In this document: positions 10,957-23,020 of the stretch, piece by piece
How positions within the stretch are numbered: position 1 is the stretch's first letter
Layout: each line of letters starts with the position of its first letter
Assembly: GCA_031216915.1 (NCBI GenBank)
Contig: CM062296.1
Span: 448,880,287-448,944,286 of the forward strand
DNA from: Pictodentalium vernedei
Lineage: Eukaryota; Mollusca; Scaphopoda; Dentaliida; Dentaliidae
Direction: 5' to 3'
Length of the DNA stretch: 64,000 nucleotides
The notes under the pieces: generated by a model
What the model saw: the letters and a program-made list of their open reading frames with translations, nothing else
Databases searched by the model: none
Told to the model about the DNA's origin: nothing
Translations under genes and position numbers: made by a program

Positions 10957-11196
10957 ATAACCCTTCACCTGACATAGTGGAAATATCTGGTCTGTGCTAT
11001 TCACAGAAATTGCAATTCATAGTTTCTTAGTTTTTAAAATCTTTGCCCTTAAAACACAGCTTAGAACATATTAGAATGAGCATGTTCCAATGATGGGTCA
11101 TAAGCTATGGATTTGAGGCAAATCATAAAAAAAAATTTGTTATTAAATAAATGTTTTTACAAAATTTATCTCCTAGTCATGTCAAGTAGAGGGTTA
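10957..11196. mobile_element. piggyBac-like palindromic MITE
   Basis: It runs from ATAACCCTTCACCTGAC to GTCAAGTAGAGGGTTAA. The internal arms use AACACAGCTTAGAACAT and ATGGGTCATAAGCTATGG, the same core type as the copies at 5899 and 46611. Confidence 0.7.
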
Positions 11197-11807
11197 ACAG
11201 GTCAAACCTTTTGTATAAAATTTATAGCAGAGTGGTGATTGGTTTTGGTATTTGAAACATATATACAATTAAAAAGGATATTTGGTTACCTTGACAGTGC
11301 TAGTATAATTTTAGTTATCAAAAAATGTTCATAAGGCCTAAAAAAGTTAAAAATCTGTTTCTCAGGCCCTCCCACATGGTCCTTTTGGCTGCCGCATGCT
11401 CTCTTTTTTGTAACCAAGCAAACTTTAAAAAAATAAATAAATAAATGGTTTATGTCGGATATTTTACCCAAGTTAATAAAATCAATAAATTTGTCCCTGG
11501 AGTGCAACAAAGCTTTGCAATGCTTCAGCAAGGGATGAAATACACCACCACCCATGCTATTAAGGCCTAAAACATAAAACAAACAAAGAACATGAAGTTT
11601 TGATGGAAACAAAAAAAAAATTCCAAACATAAAAAATAAAGTAAAATACTGCCCGCCCACATGCAATTTTACAAAAAATCACCTGAGAAACAGAAGATCT
11701 ACTTTGTGGGGTCTAAGGATTTGTTTTGTTGTGGGTGTTAAGGCAGACTTCCAATCAATTTTAACAAGACATTCCTGTAAACAAAATATTTTTACTTCTA
11801 ATTTCAG
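11197..11807. other. Non-coding DNA, possibly intronic
   Basis: No coding signal was recognised. It ends in a polypyrimidine-rich stretch and an AG that could serve as the acceptor for the exon at 11808. Confidence 0.4.
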
Positions 11808-12064
11808 GCCTTTACAAACTAGAGGCTGCAATGCAAGCATTGCAGGAAATGCAATCAAGTTATAAAAAAATTTCTTCTCAGTTTGGAATTTTGCCCCAGT
11901 GTGTTGACTTAGATTTTGGCCTTGATGTAAACAATGACAAGAAGTGGGGCCAGTATCCAAAGAGAAACAAACTACCGCTGAATATCATTTCGATGCAACA
12001 GTTGCATCCCAAAATAGAATTTGTGATTTTATGCAGGCCTGGAAATGAAGGGCTTATATGGTAA
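11808..12064 (+). CDS. Candidate 3'-terminal exon, unidentified protein
   Basis: A tract rich in T ends TCTAATTTCAG at 11807, a good splice acceptor. The frame after it is open for about 85 codons to TAA at 12062-12064, and a canonical AATAAA follows at 12187-12192. The exon would start with two bases of a split codon. The peptide opens with a predicted amphipathic helix (LYKLEAAMQALQEMQSSYKK) and then a less helical half rich in D, K and P. I do not recognise the family. The upstream exon was not found, so the gene call rests on splice and poly(A) context. It would converge with CFAP47 on the opposite strand. Confidence 0.4.
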
Positions 12065-12186
12065 CCCACTGGCAGGTTATACTATATAGCATGGTTGTAA
12101 CCCATGGGGAAAAAGGGGGTTGTGATGCTTCTCTGTTTTTACTACTCCAGTGATAATGTTTTACATCTTAATGGGATTTCTGACTA

Positions 12187-12192
12187 AATAAA
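12187..12192 (+). promoter_or_regulatory. Poly(A) signal AATAAA
   Basis: A canonical hexamer ~125 bases after the stop of the candidate exon at 11808-12064. A 48 bp imperfect palindrome (12194-12241, AACAACTGACG / CGTTAGTTGTT) begins just after it. Confidence 0.35.
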
Positions 12193-12193
12193 T

Positions 12194-12241
12194 AACAACT
12201 GACGTTCGATCTCACTGAAATGAGATTGCACGTTAGTTGTT
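12194..12241. repeat. Imperfect palindrome
   Basis: Arms AACAACTGACG...GATCTCA and TGAGAT...CGTTAGTTGTT pair at most positions around a short loop. Confidence 0.75.
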
Positions 12242-12911
12242 GCTATCTTTTTTTGCAGAAATTCTTTAAAATGGAAACAACATGCCATTCTATTCATATT
12301 CGGATGTAATACTGAAGTTTTGAGTCGAGTTAGTTCCCGAAAGATTGTCAAGTCTTTCTGGTAAAACATGTGAGATTAGTAATTTGACAAAGTTATGTTG
12401 TATTATTACATTGTTGTAACCTGTAGTTTGTTCGCATATTTTACAAGTGACGTAACCCACATGTATCCTAAACAATCATTCAAGGGGTATTTTCAGGCCT
12501 GTTTATGTTTCAATTTTCACATTGAGCTCAGTGTGGATAATATTTTTTTTTTGTTTAATAGCAATGCTTAAATTCAAGGACAGTGTGCTAAAATTGCAAG
12601 CAGAGAAGAAAAATTATAAATTTAAGGCAATTTGTATATTTTTATACTTACCAATGGCCCAGACTAGCAGGTGCTTAACTCAAAGTTATTAAGGGCCAAA
12701 ACACAAATTTTTAACCCCCCCAATCCCCAAAATTTGCTTGCAAAACCGAAAATTAAAAGTCCTATCTGGCACTCCATGCATTTAGTCTCCGCGCATGTGC
12801 AGACGTCAGGAAGTGACTGGAATTGGCGCCAACATCATTCTTTGTAGAAGAAAGTACTACATAAAATTCAGTGGGGAGGTATGAGTGCCCAGTCAGGGGA
12901 GGGCCATCTCC

Positions 12912-12993
12912 GTCTGGGCCATTGGTAAGTATGAAAATATACAAATTACCTTAATTTTATAATATTTTTACACTGTAAACCAATGGCCCAGAC
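12912..12993. repeat. Internal complementary region of B1
   Basis: The first part is the complement of the element's low-coordinate terminus (GTCTGGGCCATTGGTAAGTA onward). The second part is the complement of its high-coordinate terminus (CACTGTAAACCAATGGCCC). In the DIRS model such a region splints the two ends to make a circular intermediate. Confidence 0.85.
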
Positions 12994-13967
12994 TAGCTGA
13001 ATCGTAAAAAGGTGGTGGGCCTACGACTGCAGAATTAGTAGATCAACACAGTTCCAATCCTGTAATCCAGGGTAAAAGGAAAATAAAATTATTTGAAATT
13101 ACATGTATGTCTCTCTATACAGTAATAGAGAAGACATATACAAAAGGAGCCCATTTCAAGTAATTCCGTATACTTAGCATTAAAACTATGCTAAATGGAT
13201 GTAACAAGTTCCCAATTTTTAAGGCTAGCCCGGACTAAGCCCCCAAAATTAGGATGGCATATTTGAGAATGAGAGAATATCCCTCACAAACATACACCAT
13301 ATACAATAAAACTCCAGCTGTATGCAGGATATAATTACAGACAAAACAGCTTCACTCATAGTTACATACTTATTAAGCCGGAGGAGAGGTAAAAAATCCC
13401 CCCCCCCCCCCACCTCTTTTTCTTTTGAAGGAATCTTCAAAAAGAAAGAGGGGAGCGCTCTGGAATCAGTAAAAGTGGTACCAAAAAACAATATAAATAT
13501 TTGTCGAACAGGCAATCGGGTATTAATTTATTATTAATGAATGTTGCTTAATGCCACTTCAGAAGTTAAGGCTACAGCAACGATCCCGGTAATTAATATT
13601 GCCCACTATATAACGTACACTGGAGACAGCATACGCAGATAGGTCGAAAACCGGGGATATAATATATAACATACACATGTCCAATCGAACCACAATGAAC
13701 GATCTCTGGAGAGTCAGCACACTTCCGAGGTAACCCACAGGCGACCCCATTCAGGTGTACAATAAATTCCATTAACAACACTCCCCTACGTGTACTACCT
13801 GATATCTATGACACTATAAACGTGCGAATATACGAGTTGAGTACCGAACATTAATAGAAACCTGGATCTAGAAATGGAAGTAGGTATGATTAACAGGCTC
13901 CGACACAACCCCTCCCCCCCCCACCACATGAAATAATTAATAATTTCTAAGGTCCATAACATATAAT

Positions 13968-14321
13968 ATTTATTATTTATTTATTTATTGGTGTTTAAGG
14001 TCACATATTTCTGCATAATGGCTAACCATGACCGTGACAGTTTTACGGGTGGAGGAAGCCGGAGTACCCGGAGAGAACCACCGAGCAACGGCGAGCAACT
14101 GTCAGCTCACCAACTCCACACAAGCAGAGTTAGCACTGGTTGAAGACAGGTGCACCATCGACGTGCAGTACACCTTAGTACACAACGTCACCGTGCCTCC
14201 ACGTGGGCAATGGGGGTGAAGTGTCTTGCCCAAGGACACAACGCGGTTGCCGCAGGTGGGATTCGAACCGAGGACCTCTCGGCTTGCAGCCTGCATCTCT
14301 CCCAACTGAGCCACCGAACCT
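13968..14321 (-). mobile_element. tRNA-headed SINE inserted in B1
   Basis: A complete minus-strand SINE with B box GGTTCGAATCC, the shared body and an AATA-rich tail. A 15 bp duplication with one mismatch (CCATAACATAYAATA) flanks it at 13953-13967 and 14322-14336. It therefore entered after B1 was in place. Confidence 0.92.
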
Positions 14322-14945
14322 CCATAACATACAATAAAGCGTCAACCTAATAATTATAAGGCGCGTGAGCATTAAAATCCTGCATGTAATTATCTGAATA
14401 CCAGTTAACTGGTTATGCAGCCTCCGAGGTACCCAAATACTAGCAATTTATTTATGATGAATTATGCGCTCGTATATATGACATATAGACGAATAATCAC
14501 AGGAAACCAACCAACTAAAAAGTGGATGTGCCCATAAGGTCGCCATAGAACACAACCCAGCCGCCAATCGAGAAGTGAAGAAATGCATGTATGTATTTAA
14601 ACTCATATGAGGCTTGCGGGAAGAAAACTACGTCTTGCCCGGTAATCGCCTCTAAACACATTGGCAGTGGAGAGGGGGGATTCAAAATCATATCGAACCC
14701 TCCTCACCCGCATTACTTAATCGTTCTTGTGTTAGTCATAAAATAATATAGGAACTGCAATGGTTCCCTCACATCTAACCAACTCCATTATGCCACTATG
14801 GGCGGAGAAGGGTGTGATAAAGAAGGTCATCTCATGGAGAAAGCTTCCAGGGAACGTCCCATAACAGACACTTGAGAAGACTGATCCAAGGTTTCTGTGA
14901 TGACAGAGGTGCTACTAGTAGGATTCACAACAAGACTGTTTGATC

Positions 14946-16700
14946 TTAAACATAATCCACTGAATCAACTGAATTGGAGGATACGCATATCCTATCATTC
15001 ATCCCCATGAGATCGGCAGAGCCTCTACTGCATATGCTCAATGGTCTGAGCATGGTGACACGAACGATGCTAACTGATTGTTCCGGTGTGTCGCAAACAG
15101 ATCTATCATGGGGCGATCCCTCTGGTAGCAAATCTGCCCAAATACTCGCTTGTTGAGTGTCCACTCCAATTGCAACAGACGACCTTTCCGAGAGAGCAAG
15201 TCTGCTAGTATGTTCAGATGACCCGGTATATGACGGATAGAAAGATGAACATGATGATTCATGACGTAAAGGAAAATCTTCTCCGTTAGTTGGCATAACG
15301 GAAATAAATGGGTGCCGCCCCTGGTTCCTGATGTACGCTACTACTGTCGAGTTGTCCGACCAAATTGAACATAGACGTCCGTTATTATGTGAATCCAATG
15401 TTGTAGTGCTAGCTATATTGACATGATGTTTATGTGATTTTCCTGGAACCGAGGGTCCCAAAGACCCTGACACTTCAAGACTGCGGGACTTAGGGTCGCG
15501 TCCCCAACCCGTCTGACTAACATCCGTCATAATCGTGAAAGCCGGATCCGGCAGTTGCAGCAGAACTCCCTGAGTTAACCACTGAATATCTGCCCAAATC
15601 TGAACCCTTGTTTTACTAGTTCCGTTCAAACAATACTGGTTCAAGTGAAAGCGTCTTCACACTCCACTTCTGAGTAAAGAATATCTGGAGGGGACGTGCG
15701 AGCAGGCGACCCATCGGAATGAGATCCACAGCCACTCTGCACAGGTCCAACAGTCGCATGAATTCCCTCACTATTAATGCGTCTGAATGTAGACAAAAGC
15801 GAGCATAACAACTGACTAATTTCGCTCTGGGTAACGGCAGATGAACCAGATTGTTGTGAGTCTCAAAGCTCATCCCCAAGTGAATAGACGACTTGTGGGG
15901 AGCTAGCCGACTTCTTCTCGTTTACGATGAAACCGAGACGTCGGAGTAATAGAAGCAGACTCAGAACATCGTTCTGAAGAATAATTCGGTTGCCGTATCC
16001 CTGTAGAAGGTCGTCCAAGTAAGCCAACGTTACCGCAGATGAATAAGCTCATAAGTATGACCTTACTGAGTTCATTATTATTCGAGTGAATGCCCAGGGG
16101 GCCAGATTCAGACCAAAGGATATTGCTCTGAACTGATACACCTTCCCTTGTACGGAGAACCTCAGGTACTTTTATAAGGCCGGATGTACCAGGACATGAA
16201 AGTACACATCCTCAGATCTATGCTTGCCGCATAGTCGATCACTTGAACGCTCGCTTTTACCGACCGAATGGTCTCCATAAATAAATTTCTGGAGCCATGA
16301 TAAGCTTGTTATCTAGCTCAAGTCTATTACCGGTCGGAACAAGCCATCTGGCTTCGGTACGAGGAACAGGTGACTAAAAATCTTGAGAATCCTGATTCTC
16401 GACGACCTGTATTGCTTCCTTTGATAAAAGAGCTTATACCTCCGGTAGGAGAAACTCTCTTATGCAAGAATTTGATGGAAGATTTGTCCAACGCGGACAA
16501 TTTGTTAATGGGGTTTTTGTTCGGAATGATAGCCGTAAGCTGTCCAAGACTACACTTCTCACCCACTGATCTTCCGTGATTATTATCCATTTTTTTGCGG
16601 AGCTTGACAACCTTCCGCCAACTAGCCAGCAATAGAAGTCTAAAGCATCACCTGTATGACCTGCAAGGCTTACGGGAGGAGGAACCACGTCCTCCCCACA
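14946..16700 (-). pseudogene. RT/RNase H remnant of B1
   Basis: Fragments in several frames match the A3 polymerase. They include the N-terminal SSSAKKW region, the LGMSFET-like block after the RT palm (near 15870), QWLTQG, an RNase H start IMTDVSQTGWG and DNSTVVAYIRNQ, and IPGHLNILADLLSRKGRLLQ. The YLDD box and much of the palm are disrupted by frameshifts. The RNase H part is split between two frames. It cannot encode an enzyme. Confidence 0.85.
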
Positions 16701-18900
16701 AAAAACCTTGTCTAGTCGGCCTAGGGGCTTCTGACCTATAGTCCCGATCAGATCTACGCCCCTTTCCCGAGTCGCTATACTGACGACCTCCAGAGTAATT
16801 ATAAGAGGGTTTCTTGTACCCTCGTGAGGAGTTTCCTTTTGACAATTTTTTGTCTGGAACGCCCTCCTTACTCTTGTCTGCTGAAGTGGGTAATTGATAC
16901 GCCGACTTCAAAAGCAGAACACTAGACGCTTTCTTAGTAGCCTGTTCATAGACTAACAAAAGCTTGTCATCAAAAATAAAATATCCGGAAACCAGAGCGA
17001 CTCTGAGAGAGCTTTTCACCTTGTCATCTTATCAGTGATGACGACGCAAGGGCAGCATCATGTCTGATTAACTCCAGGTTAGCCACTGTTAGGGCGGAGT
17101 TATACATGGTATACATAATTGCCCTGAAAAGAACTCTAAGAGAGGTATGAACGTCCTCAAATTCCTTTCCCTTGAGACGTTGTGCCATAGCTCTTGTAAG
17201 GTGATCTGCACAAGACATAATGTCCAAATTCGCTCTATTTGAAGAAATTGCCGTCTCAATTGTGTCTGAGCGAATATTGAATGATACAGATAAGGATACC
17301 TCTAGATCCCTGGCCTGCTCATCCAATCGCAGAAGTCTCTGAATATCTTCCCCAACCGTTTTTAAATGAACGTGGTCCAAAAAACAGTATGTATACGGAA
17401 GATGAAGATAAGAAACCGCCTTCTTCCTTGCACTCAAGAGGATGAATAAGGCATCATGTATATGGCCGAAATCCTGCGACACCTGCATAAACTGAACCGG
17501 GAAAGAAAGGACTTCCTCCTTTGTCCGGATAAAGTCTGTGCCTAATGATGCCAGCAGTTTCTCTCTTGTTGTCGTAGCATTCTGATTCAGCGGAACAAAA
17601 TCAGGGTAGTTTTGATGGATGAAAGCCATCGCAACCATGTATTGTTCTGAAAGGGAAGGGTAATCCTCTTCTTTATCCTTTTCACCATCCAAGAGAATCA
17701 GTTGCGAATACTGGTCCATTGCATCTGCATGAACAGACGACTGGACCGACCCAGCACCATCCGACAGCTCAGATTCCAAGTCTGAGGGAGGCTGCATCTG
17801 CACTTGCTGGGATGCTGCGATCAGATGTGCAATCTGCGACAGCAAGTCCGTCATCGAGGTCTGAGGAGCAGTGGTCTTCTGTTCCTTAGCCGCACGCTGC
17901 TCCTGAGACAGTGTGTCAGAAACGGATCTTTCCTCCAAATGTCCCGATGATTACGGCCTCATCTCCCTAGCTACCGGATGGTCTGACTTCACAGGCGAAG
18001 AGTGGTTCCTTCTTCGTGCAACAAGCTGGATATCCGAAGTCAGGTAGCTAGGATGCGGTCCTGTGTGCTTAAATGACGTAGCAGAGGAAGACGTGACTGA
18101 AGCCGACCCCAGCTGCAGACTAGACGGAGCGTCCCAAGCGGCAGGCGGACATATGCTCCATCTCGTGCAAGTTTCCAACCAGAAAACTTCATTTCGGCCT
18201 TGTGAAACGTAGCGGAGGAAGCCTTAACTGAAGCCGACCCCAGCTGCTGACTAACAGAGCATCCAAGTGGAGGGTGGATATATGCTCCGGCTTGTGCAAG
18301 TTTCTCAAAACAACATCTGACCCCAGACGTTGCTAGATTAGAGAAGGGGCCTCTCCCGTTCGCGGTCTATCAGACCTCGCCGAGTACAAGAACTTGATGA
18401 CTTGCTCCATATTTTCGCCATTGCTCGGTGAGCTATTTATATTATAGTGCTCGCTCTACCCAATCCACTTCCTAGACCGCAACGGATTTACCCAGCCCCC
18501 ACGTATGGAGTACTGCTTCACCAGTCGAGCTAGCTGCTTGCAAGAGATTAAAACCTTTAACCAAAGGCCTTAATTCTTGCAATAATGAGCACTGCAGCTA
18601 GCTCTATATGCTCCACGGAGCACAACGCTGGTAGCACACTTGGATGGGTGTCAGAATATCATCACAATGTTCATGTTCCTCTGAAATAGAAACTGACAGA
18701 ATGAATTAAAACGCAGTGAGAGGCCGTGATCCTCAGAACCTTACCGCCAAAAACGTACCGCGACACCTGACTCCCACATCAGTCATCCCAGTGCAATACA
18801 AGAATGACAGGAGTACGCAAGAGTGTATCAGCTAAAGTCGATGTCAGTCCTCCAAACTCCACAACAATATATATATATAACTGAGATACATGAATAATAG
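16648..18900 (-). pseudogene. Gag-like remnant of B1
   Basis: The longest open piece (17938-17024, about 300 codons) matches A3 Gag: a Q-rich LLSQIAHLIAASQQ segment, ELSDGAGSVQSS, then SNRANLDIMSCADHLTRA and NSALTVANLELIRHDAALA. A frameshift near 17020 separates the basic, glycine/serine/arginine-rich C-terminus (17019-16648). N-terminal pieces continue to about 18900. Gag of this type is expected to package the element RNA. This copy is broken. Confidence 0.85.
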
Positions 18901-19895
18901 CAGTCACAATAAAATTCAAAATATTTTTTGTAAACAAAAAATTTTGAAAAAAACGCCCAAGTTCCCAAAGGGAACATTAAAATCCCAAGGGCATCCCGAT
19001 AGAGCCTAATTGCGGACAAAATCCAACATTTTTCAGCTAAACTACCGGAATAATAATCCATGTATCCTACAGTATACTACAGTAATAGAATATAAAAAAA
19101 CTACCTAAATATGAGGACGTTGACAATGTAAACAACGTCAATGTAAACAAGACATCAGGCACACAAAAAGGCTCAAAGTCAGAACCAATTGAACTGCTAT
19201 CAGATGCAAAGCTAGATCTTCATACGAAGAAATAACGATACATCGGATAGAAGATGCAAGACTAAACGGCCTAACACCCCCAGGGTGAGGACGTAACCCT
19301 GGGGAAGAAACAGAATAATATCCTGTAATAAATGTTAAAGTCCCAAGAAATTTAATAAAAAATTTCACTAAAAAATAGCCAGAAAGCTTAAGAGTTTCAC
19401 AGGAAGGGTTCATGGAAGGATAGGGAAGGAATACTTAACAAACTGTGCAATAATCATTATCAAAAATGATGACGTCAGGCATATGGGAAATTGGGAAACA
19501 TTAAATAATTTTATAAATATTATAAAGTTGCAGCCCTGAATGTCCAAAACCACCGTTGAACACTTCCTTTATCCAATAACAGCCTTGCATCCACCAATTC
19601 TTGCATTGATTTGAGCCTGGCATTCTCAAAAAAGGAGATTTTAAAGCACAGATGTCATTTCATTGTTGATGACTATAGGGCCAAACAAAGAATGATGTTG
19701 GTGCCAATTCCAGTCACTTCCTGACGTCTGCACATGCGCAGAGAGTAAATGTATGAAGGGCCAGATAGGACTCTTAATTTTCGGTTTTGCAAGCAAAATT
19801 TGGGGATTGGGGGGTTCAAAATTTGTGTTTGGCCCTTAATAACTTTGAGTTAAGCACCAACTAGTCTGGGCCATTGGTTTACAGTGTAAAAATAT

Positions 19896-20222
19896 GGTTA
19901 ACTGTCACACTGTCACATGATGCGCAATATTCACATTGCATCCAGTGTGAAATGGTTTTAATTATGAAGTGCATCCATGGAATATAAGGCTTCTAACTTG
20001 TTACGCAACACAAGCTCACAACACTTGTTAGAAATTTCTCTTGAATAAGCAACCATTTTTTTCTTCATTTTTTGCTTGAAACATAGCTTATGACATCTCA
20101 CTGAAAGAAGCTAAAGTAGCTCGTTCAAATAAGGGGTTGTAAGCAATGTTCTGTAAGCAAAAATTGAAAAAAAGAATTGTGATATTTGTGAATAGGTCTG
20201 GCTGAAAGTGGTCATTATGTTT
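19896..20222. mobile_element. Degenerate palindromic MITE region
   Basis: At about 20060-20180 AACATAGCTTATGAC and GTAAGCAATGTT-type arms mark a diverged piggyBac-like MITE. The flanking 140 bases hold nothing I recognise. Confidence 0.45.
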
Positions 20223-20440
20223 CCCTTTACCCTCTCGCAGTTGGCCGCATCCACCCACGTAATTTATGAACTGAGCAGTTGAAAAATTTTTTTTTTTAAA
20301 GTTTCAACAAAACCATATAATGTGACCCTCACTGGAAGATCATTCCAAGGAGTGGGTCACATGATATGGCTTTGTTGAAATTTTCTGAAAAAATTGAAAA
20401 TAATAAATTTTGATATCCTATGCATTGGGTAAAGGGCTAA
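20223..20440. mobile_element. piggyBac-like MITE (CCATATAATGTGACC core)
   Basis: The ends are CCCTTTACCCTCTCGCAG and TGCATTGGGTAAAGGGC. The internal arms are CAACAAAACCATATAATG and CATGATATGGCTTTGTTG. It is the same core type as the copies at 41157, 42425 and 44178. Confidence 0.75.
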
Positions 20441-20694
20441 TTACAGTGCCAACAATTATCAGTAAAGCCAAAGTGTGGCTTTCTAGCACTTGAGTAGTTA
20501 TAAACAGTGTACATTTAGGAGTTCAGTGTGTTGCAACAGTTGCAATATATTTATCCAAAATCAACCACAAATTTTAAAATGCAAAAGTAAAATTGAAAAA
20601 TCAGTTTTCATAGAAAACTCCCAGGCTTATGGATAAAATTGTCACACAGGTGCCACCACGATGTAAAATGTTCTAAAGAGACAGTTTTCAATAT

Positions 20695-20919
20695 TTAGAA
20701 AGATACAAGTTTGGGCCTTGATATTAGTTTTGCTCCTTTGATTGGGGAGGACACAGCTGTTGAGAGAAGTTTCATGTTGTCTCTGAGGTAATTCATATTC
20801 TCTTTTCTTTTGCGGGGATCTGGATGGGGACCAGCCATGGGCTGTGATGAATGTCCTCTTGGTGGGTTGTAATCTGGTAAAACTCCCTTCACATAATAAC
20901 TCCACATCATATCTGGAGA
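20695..20919 (-). CDS. CFAP47: CFAP47-like, 3'-terminal coding exon
   Basis: The frame opens right after a TTTACAG acceptor (20920-20926) and ends at TAA 20697-20695, giving 74 codons. It starts SPDMMWSYYVKGVLPDY and continues through a proline-rich segment and a KRKENMNYLRDN helix to a basic end. It enters in phase 0, exactly matching the phase-0 end of the exon at 40610. In CFAP47 homologues, as I remember them, an Ig-like fold is followed by W-x-Y-x-V-K-G and a PP-rich tail, as here. CFAP47 is a large axonemal protein needed for sperm flagella and motile cilia. No AATAAA was seen just downstream; GATAAA lies near 20551. Identity is from memory of the family, without alignment. Confidence 0.72.
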   Translation of the reverse strand, partial: SPDMMWSYYVKGVLPDYNPPRGHSSQPMAGPHPDPRKRKENMNYLRDNMKLLSTAVSSPIKGAKLISRPKLVSF

Positions 20920-21039
20920 CTGTAAATTCGAAATGAAAATAAAATGAGTAATTTTTGCACGCATTTTTATAGAGAACAAAAATTCACAAAGTCTGGAATG
21001 TAAAATAAGGGAAGGTGGGACCACTGATACTTTTTACAT

Positions 21040-21287
21040 TTAACTGGAAGAGTGTTAAATTATTTTCAGTCACGATAATTTGTGCAGGCCTTTGCTTTGT
21101 TACAATTTAAGGGAGAGTGCCTATAGGCACTCTCCCATAAATTATAATAAGTCAAATCCATTCAGACTTTATAATTTTTCTTCAAAGATAACATGAAGCA
21201 TATCCACCGAACATGAAGCCTTTAAGTTTCGGTACCCGGACTTCTGAGTAAAACCCAAATATGGGCTTTCAGCACTTTACCAGTTAA
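21040..21287. mobile_element. MITE with central GGGAGAGTGCC hairpin
   Basis: TTAA-bounded, TIR AACTGGAAGAGTG / CACTTTACCAGTT, hairpin arms GGGAGAGTGCC and GGCACTCTCCC at about 21112-21139. It is the same family as 1227 and 45552. Confidence 0.8.
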
Positions 21288-21525
21288 GACATTTTTGTCT
21301 GAACTGTAGCTTCAAATAATGATTCACTCTTGCTAATCATCATGTACTTTTTTTCGAGACCAGAGTTGATACTTGGACTTAGGTTACACACTTGTTCAAC
21401 CATACATATGCAAAGGTCTGTGGTAACCTATTTGGGCTGTGGGGACTCAGCATGACCCATGTGGAGTAAGGTATGCACTAATTAAATAAGAAGCCTGGAA
21501 GCCCAAGCATCAGGACTACTACATA

Positions 21526-21737
21526 CAAGCCTGGAAATAAGCAGGCTGTCATCTGTAGAATGCAGGGTAGCATCACCAAATTCACACTCTGTGAACCTCA
21601 ATCTTAATCAAGATCTCGGGACTAAACAGAGAGGGGCATCCAGAGGATACATTTTCCCACTGTATGGGACAGCATCAGCAAATGCACCCTCTGGGGACCT
21701 CATTCTGCAAATGACAGATTGCTTATTTCCAGGCTTG
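21526..21737. mobile_element. MITE with long TIRs (CAAGCCTGGAAATAAGC)
   Basis: It begins CAAGCCTGGAAATAAGCAGG and ends CTGCTTATTTCCAGGCTTG-like, with arms of about 60 bp containing TGTCATCTG and GCAAATGACAG. Copies lie at 40299-40548 and 43574-43827. Each carries an internal CTCTGTGAACCTCAATC or AACAGAG block. Confidence 0.8.
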
Positions 21738-22495
21738 GCTACATCTGTTTATCCACAAATAAATTTCAAAGAACTCTGTTCTTCAGCTACAGAACCGACT
21801 GACCAATATTCTAACTGCATCATCAAGGTATGCCTCTGATGAAGGCTTGATTTGATTAGTTCCCCCTCCCCCCCCCCCCCCTCTTTCAATCATCTTCAGG
21901 GTGCCCTGGTACCAGCTGAATTAAACCCATAGCGTTTATTATTAAAGAATAGAGAATGTACCAGTTAGGTTAATGCAGAAGGATGTGTTATGAAAGAATG
22001 GAAATTGTGCCATTATTATGAAAGAGTGGAGAGTGCACCAGCTGAGTTGATGTCAAACTGTAACAAGTCTCATTCAGAAAGCTCAATAAGCTCATTTTGC
22101 AAGCGACCAAGACGTTCGATTTAAAAGAAAAACAAGGGAAAAATATTTCTGTCGATATTTAGTAATCTCTTTTAACTCTTACCAAAAATACAACATATTT
22201 TTAAAACGACTGTATATTTCATTTTTGTGAAAAACATAATTTGTAGCCACTCACTGGAAAATACTCCAATAAAGAGCTATAAGCTATGTTTTGCAAGCAA
22301 AAATTAGAAATAAAAATATGGATGGAGGTTTTGTGTGCAGACTGGGCAGATATGACCTAATGATTTTAGTAAACAGTTTTGTACCATAAATATATCTATA
22401 TTCTATTAATAAGAACTCGGGATAAGCTTTTGATTTTCTTTATAGGTTTAATAACTTACTTGCTGTTGGCGGATTTTCCCACTCGGACCAAAAAT
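21738..22495. other. Intronic DNA with a C-tract and MITE remnant
   Basis: A C-rich run occurs near 21866-21880. Three short imperfect copies of a GAAAGAATGGA / ACCAGCTGA unit lie at 21905-22050. A degenerate piggyBac-like core (AGCTATAAGCTATGTTTTG) is visible at about 22180-22330. Confidence 0.5.
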
Positions 22496-22636
22496 GATAA
22501 ATTTAAAAGTAATTTGTATATTTTTTACACTTACCAATGGCCCAGACTTAGCTGGTGCAAACTCAATAATATGAAGGGCCAAACACAAATTTTGAACCCC
22601 CCCCCCAATCCCCGAAATTTGCATACAATACCGAAA
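22496..22636 (-). mobile_element. DIRS family B copy B2, first fragment (terminus)
   Basis: This is the low-coordinate terminus of a family-B element (GATAAATTTAAAAGTAATTT, then CCAATGGCCCAGAC). It stops at CCGAAA where A1 is inserted. The missing continuation resumes exactly at 29559 (ATTAAAAGTCC), as comparison with the uninterrupted B1 sequence at 12740-12765 shows. Confidence 0.9.
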
Positions 22637-22938
22637 GTTAAAAAATTTATAGTAATTTCTATATTTTTTATACTTACCAATGACCCAGACATAGCTGGTG
22701 CTAACTCTTAAAATATAGGGCCAAACACAAATTTTGCCCCCCAATCCCCAAAATTTGCATCTAAAACCAAAGAAAACATGTCCTGAAAGGCCCTCCACAC
22801 TTCGCCTCTTCTGCGCATGCGCAGTGTCAAGGACGTTCCGAAATTGGCGCCATTAATCATTCTAAAAACCAGTGCCTGGTAAGCGCTATGTACTCAGCGG
22901 GGAGGCAAGAGTTCCCAACTCCTGGGAGGGCCATCCCC

Positions 22939-23020
22939 GTCTGGGTCATTGGTAAGTATAAAAAATATAGAAATTACTATAAATTTTTTAACATTTTTAT
23001 ACTGTACCAATGACCCAGAC
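22939..23020. repeat. Internal complementary region of A1
   Basis: It fuses the complement of the low-coordinate terminus to the complement of the high-coordinate terminus. It carries ATATAGAAATTAC where A3 has ATATATAAATTAC. The A1 terminus at 22650-22670 carries the matching change (GTAATTTCTATAT). Confidence 0.9.

Larger units (their letters stand above)
12615..19895 (-). mobile_element. DIRS retrotransposon, family B, copy B1 (decayed)
   Basis: A ~7.3 kb element with inverted terminal repeats at about 12615-12843 and 19684-19895. Their shared blocks include CCAATGGCCCAGACTAG, GGGCCAAACACAAATTTT and a CGCATGTGCAG segment. An ICR at 12912-12993 fuses the complements of both ends. Coding remnants run on the minus strand in the order gag, RT/RNase H. 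The recombinase domain is not recognisable, so this copy is both mutated and partly deleted. A SINE sits at 13968-14321. It lies between the candidate gene at 11808 and the CFAP47 3' end. Family B differs from family A by GGCCCAG in place of GACCCAG in the termini. Confidence 0.9.

Noticed and set aside
11286..11666. 126-codon minus-strand gene
   Set aside because: The frame is rich in F and L from T-rich DNA, without a domain or convincing exon borders.
22379..22798. Genes of 110 and 116 codons at the B2/A1 junction
   Set aside because: The frames lie wholly in the DIRS terminal repeats on opposite strands and recur at every terminus.
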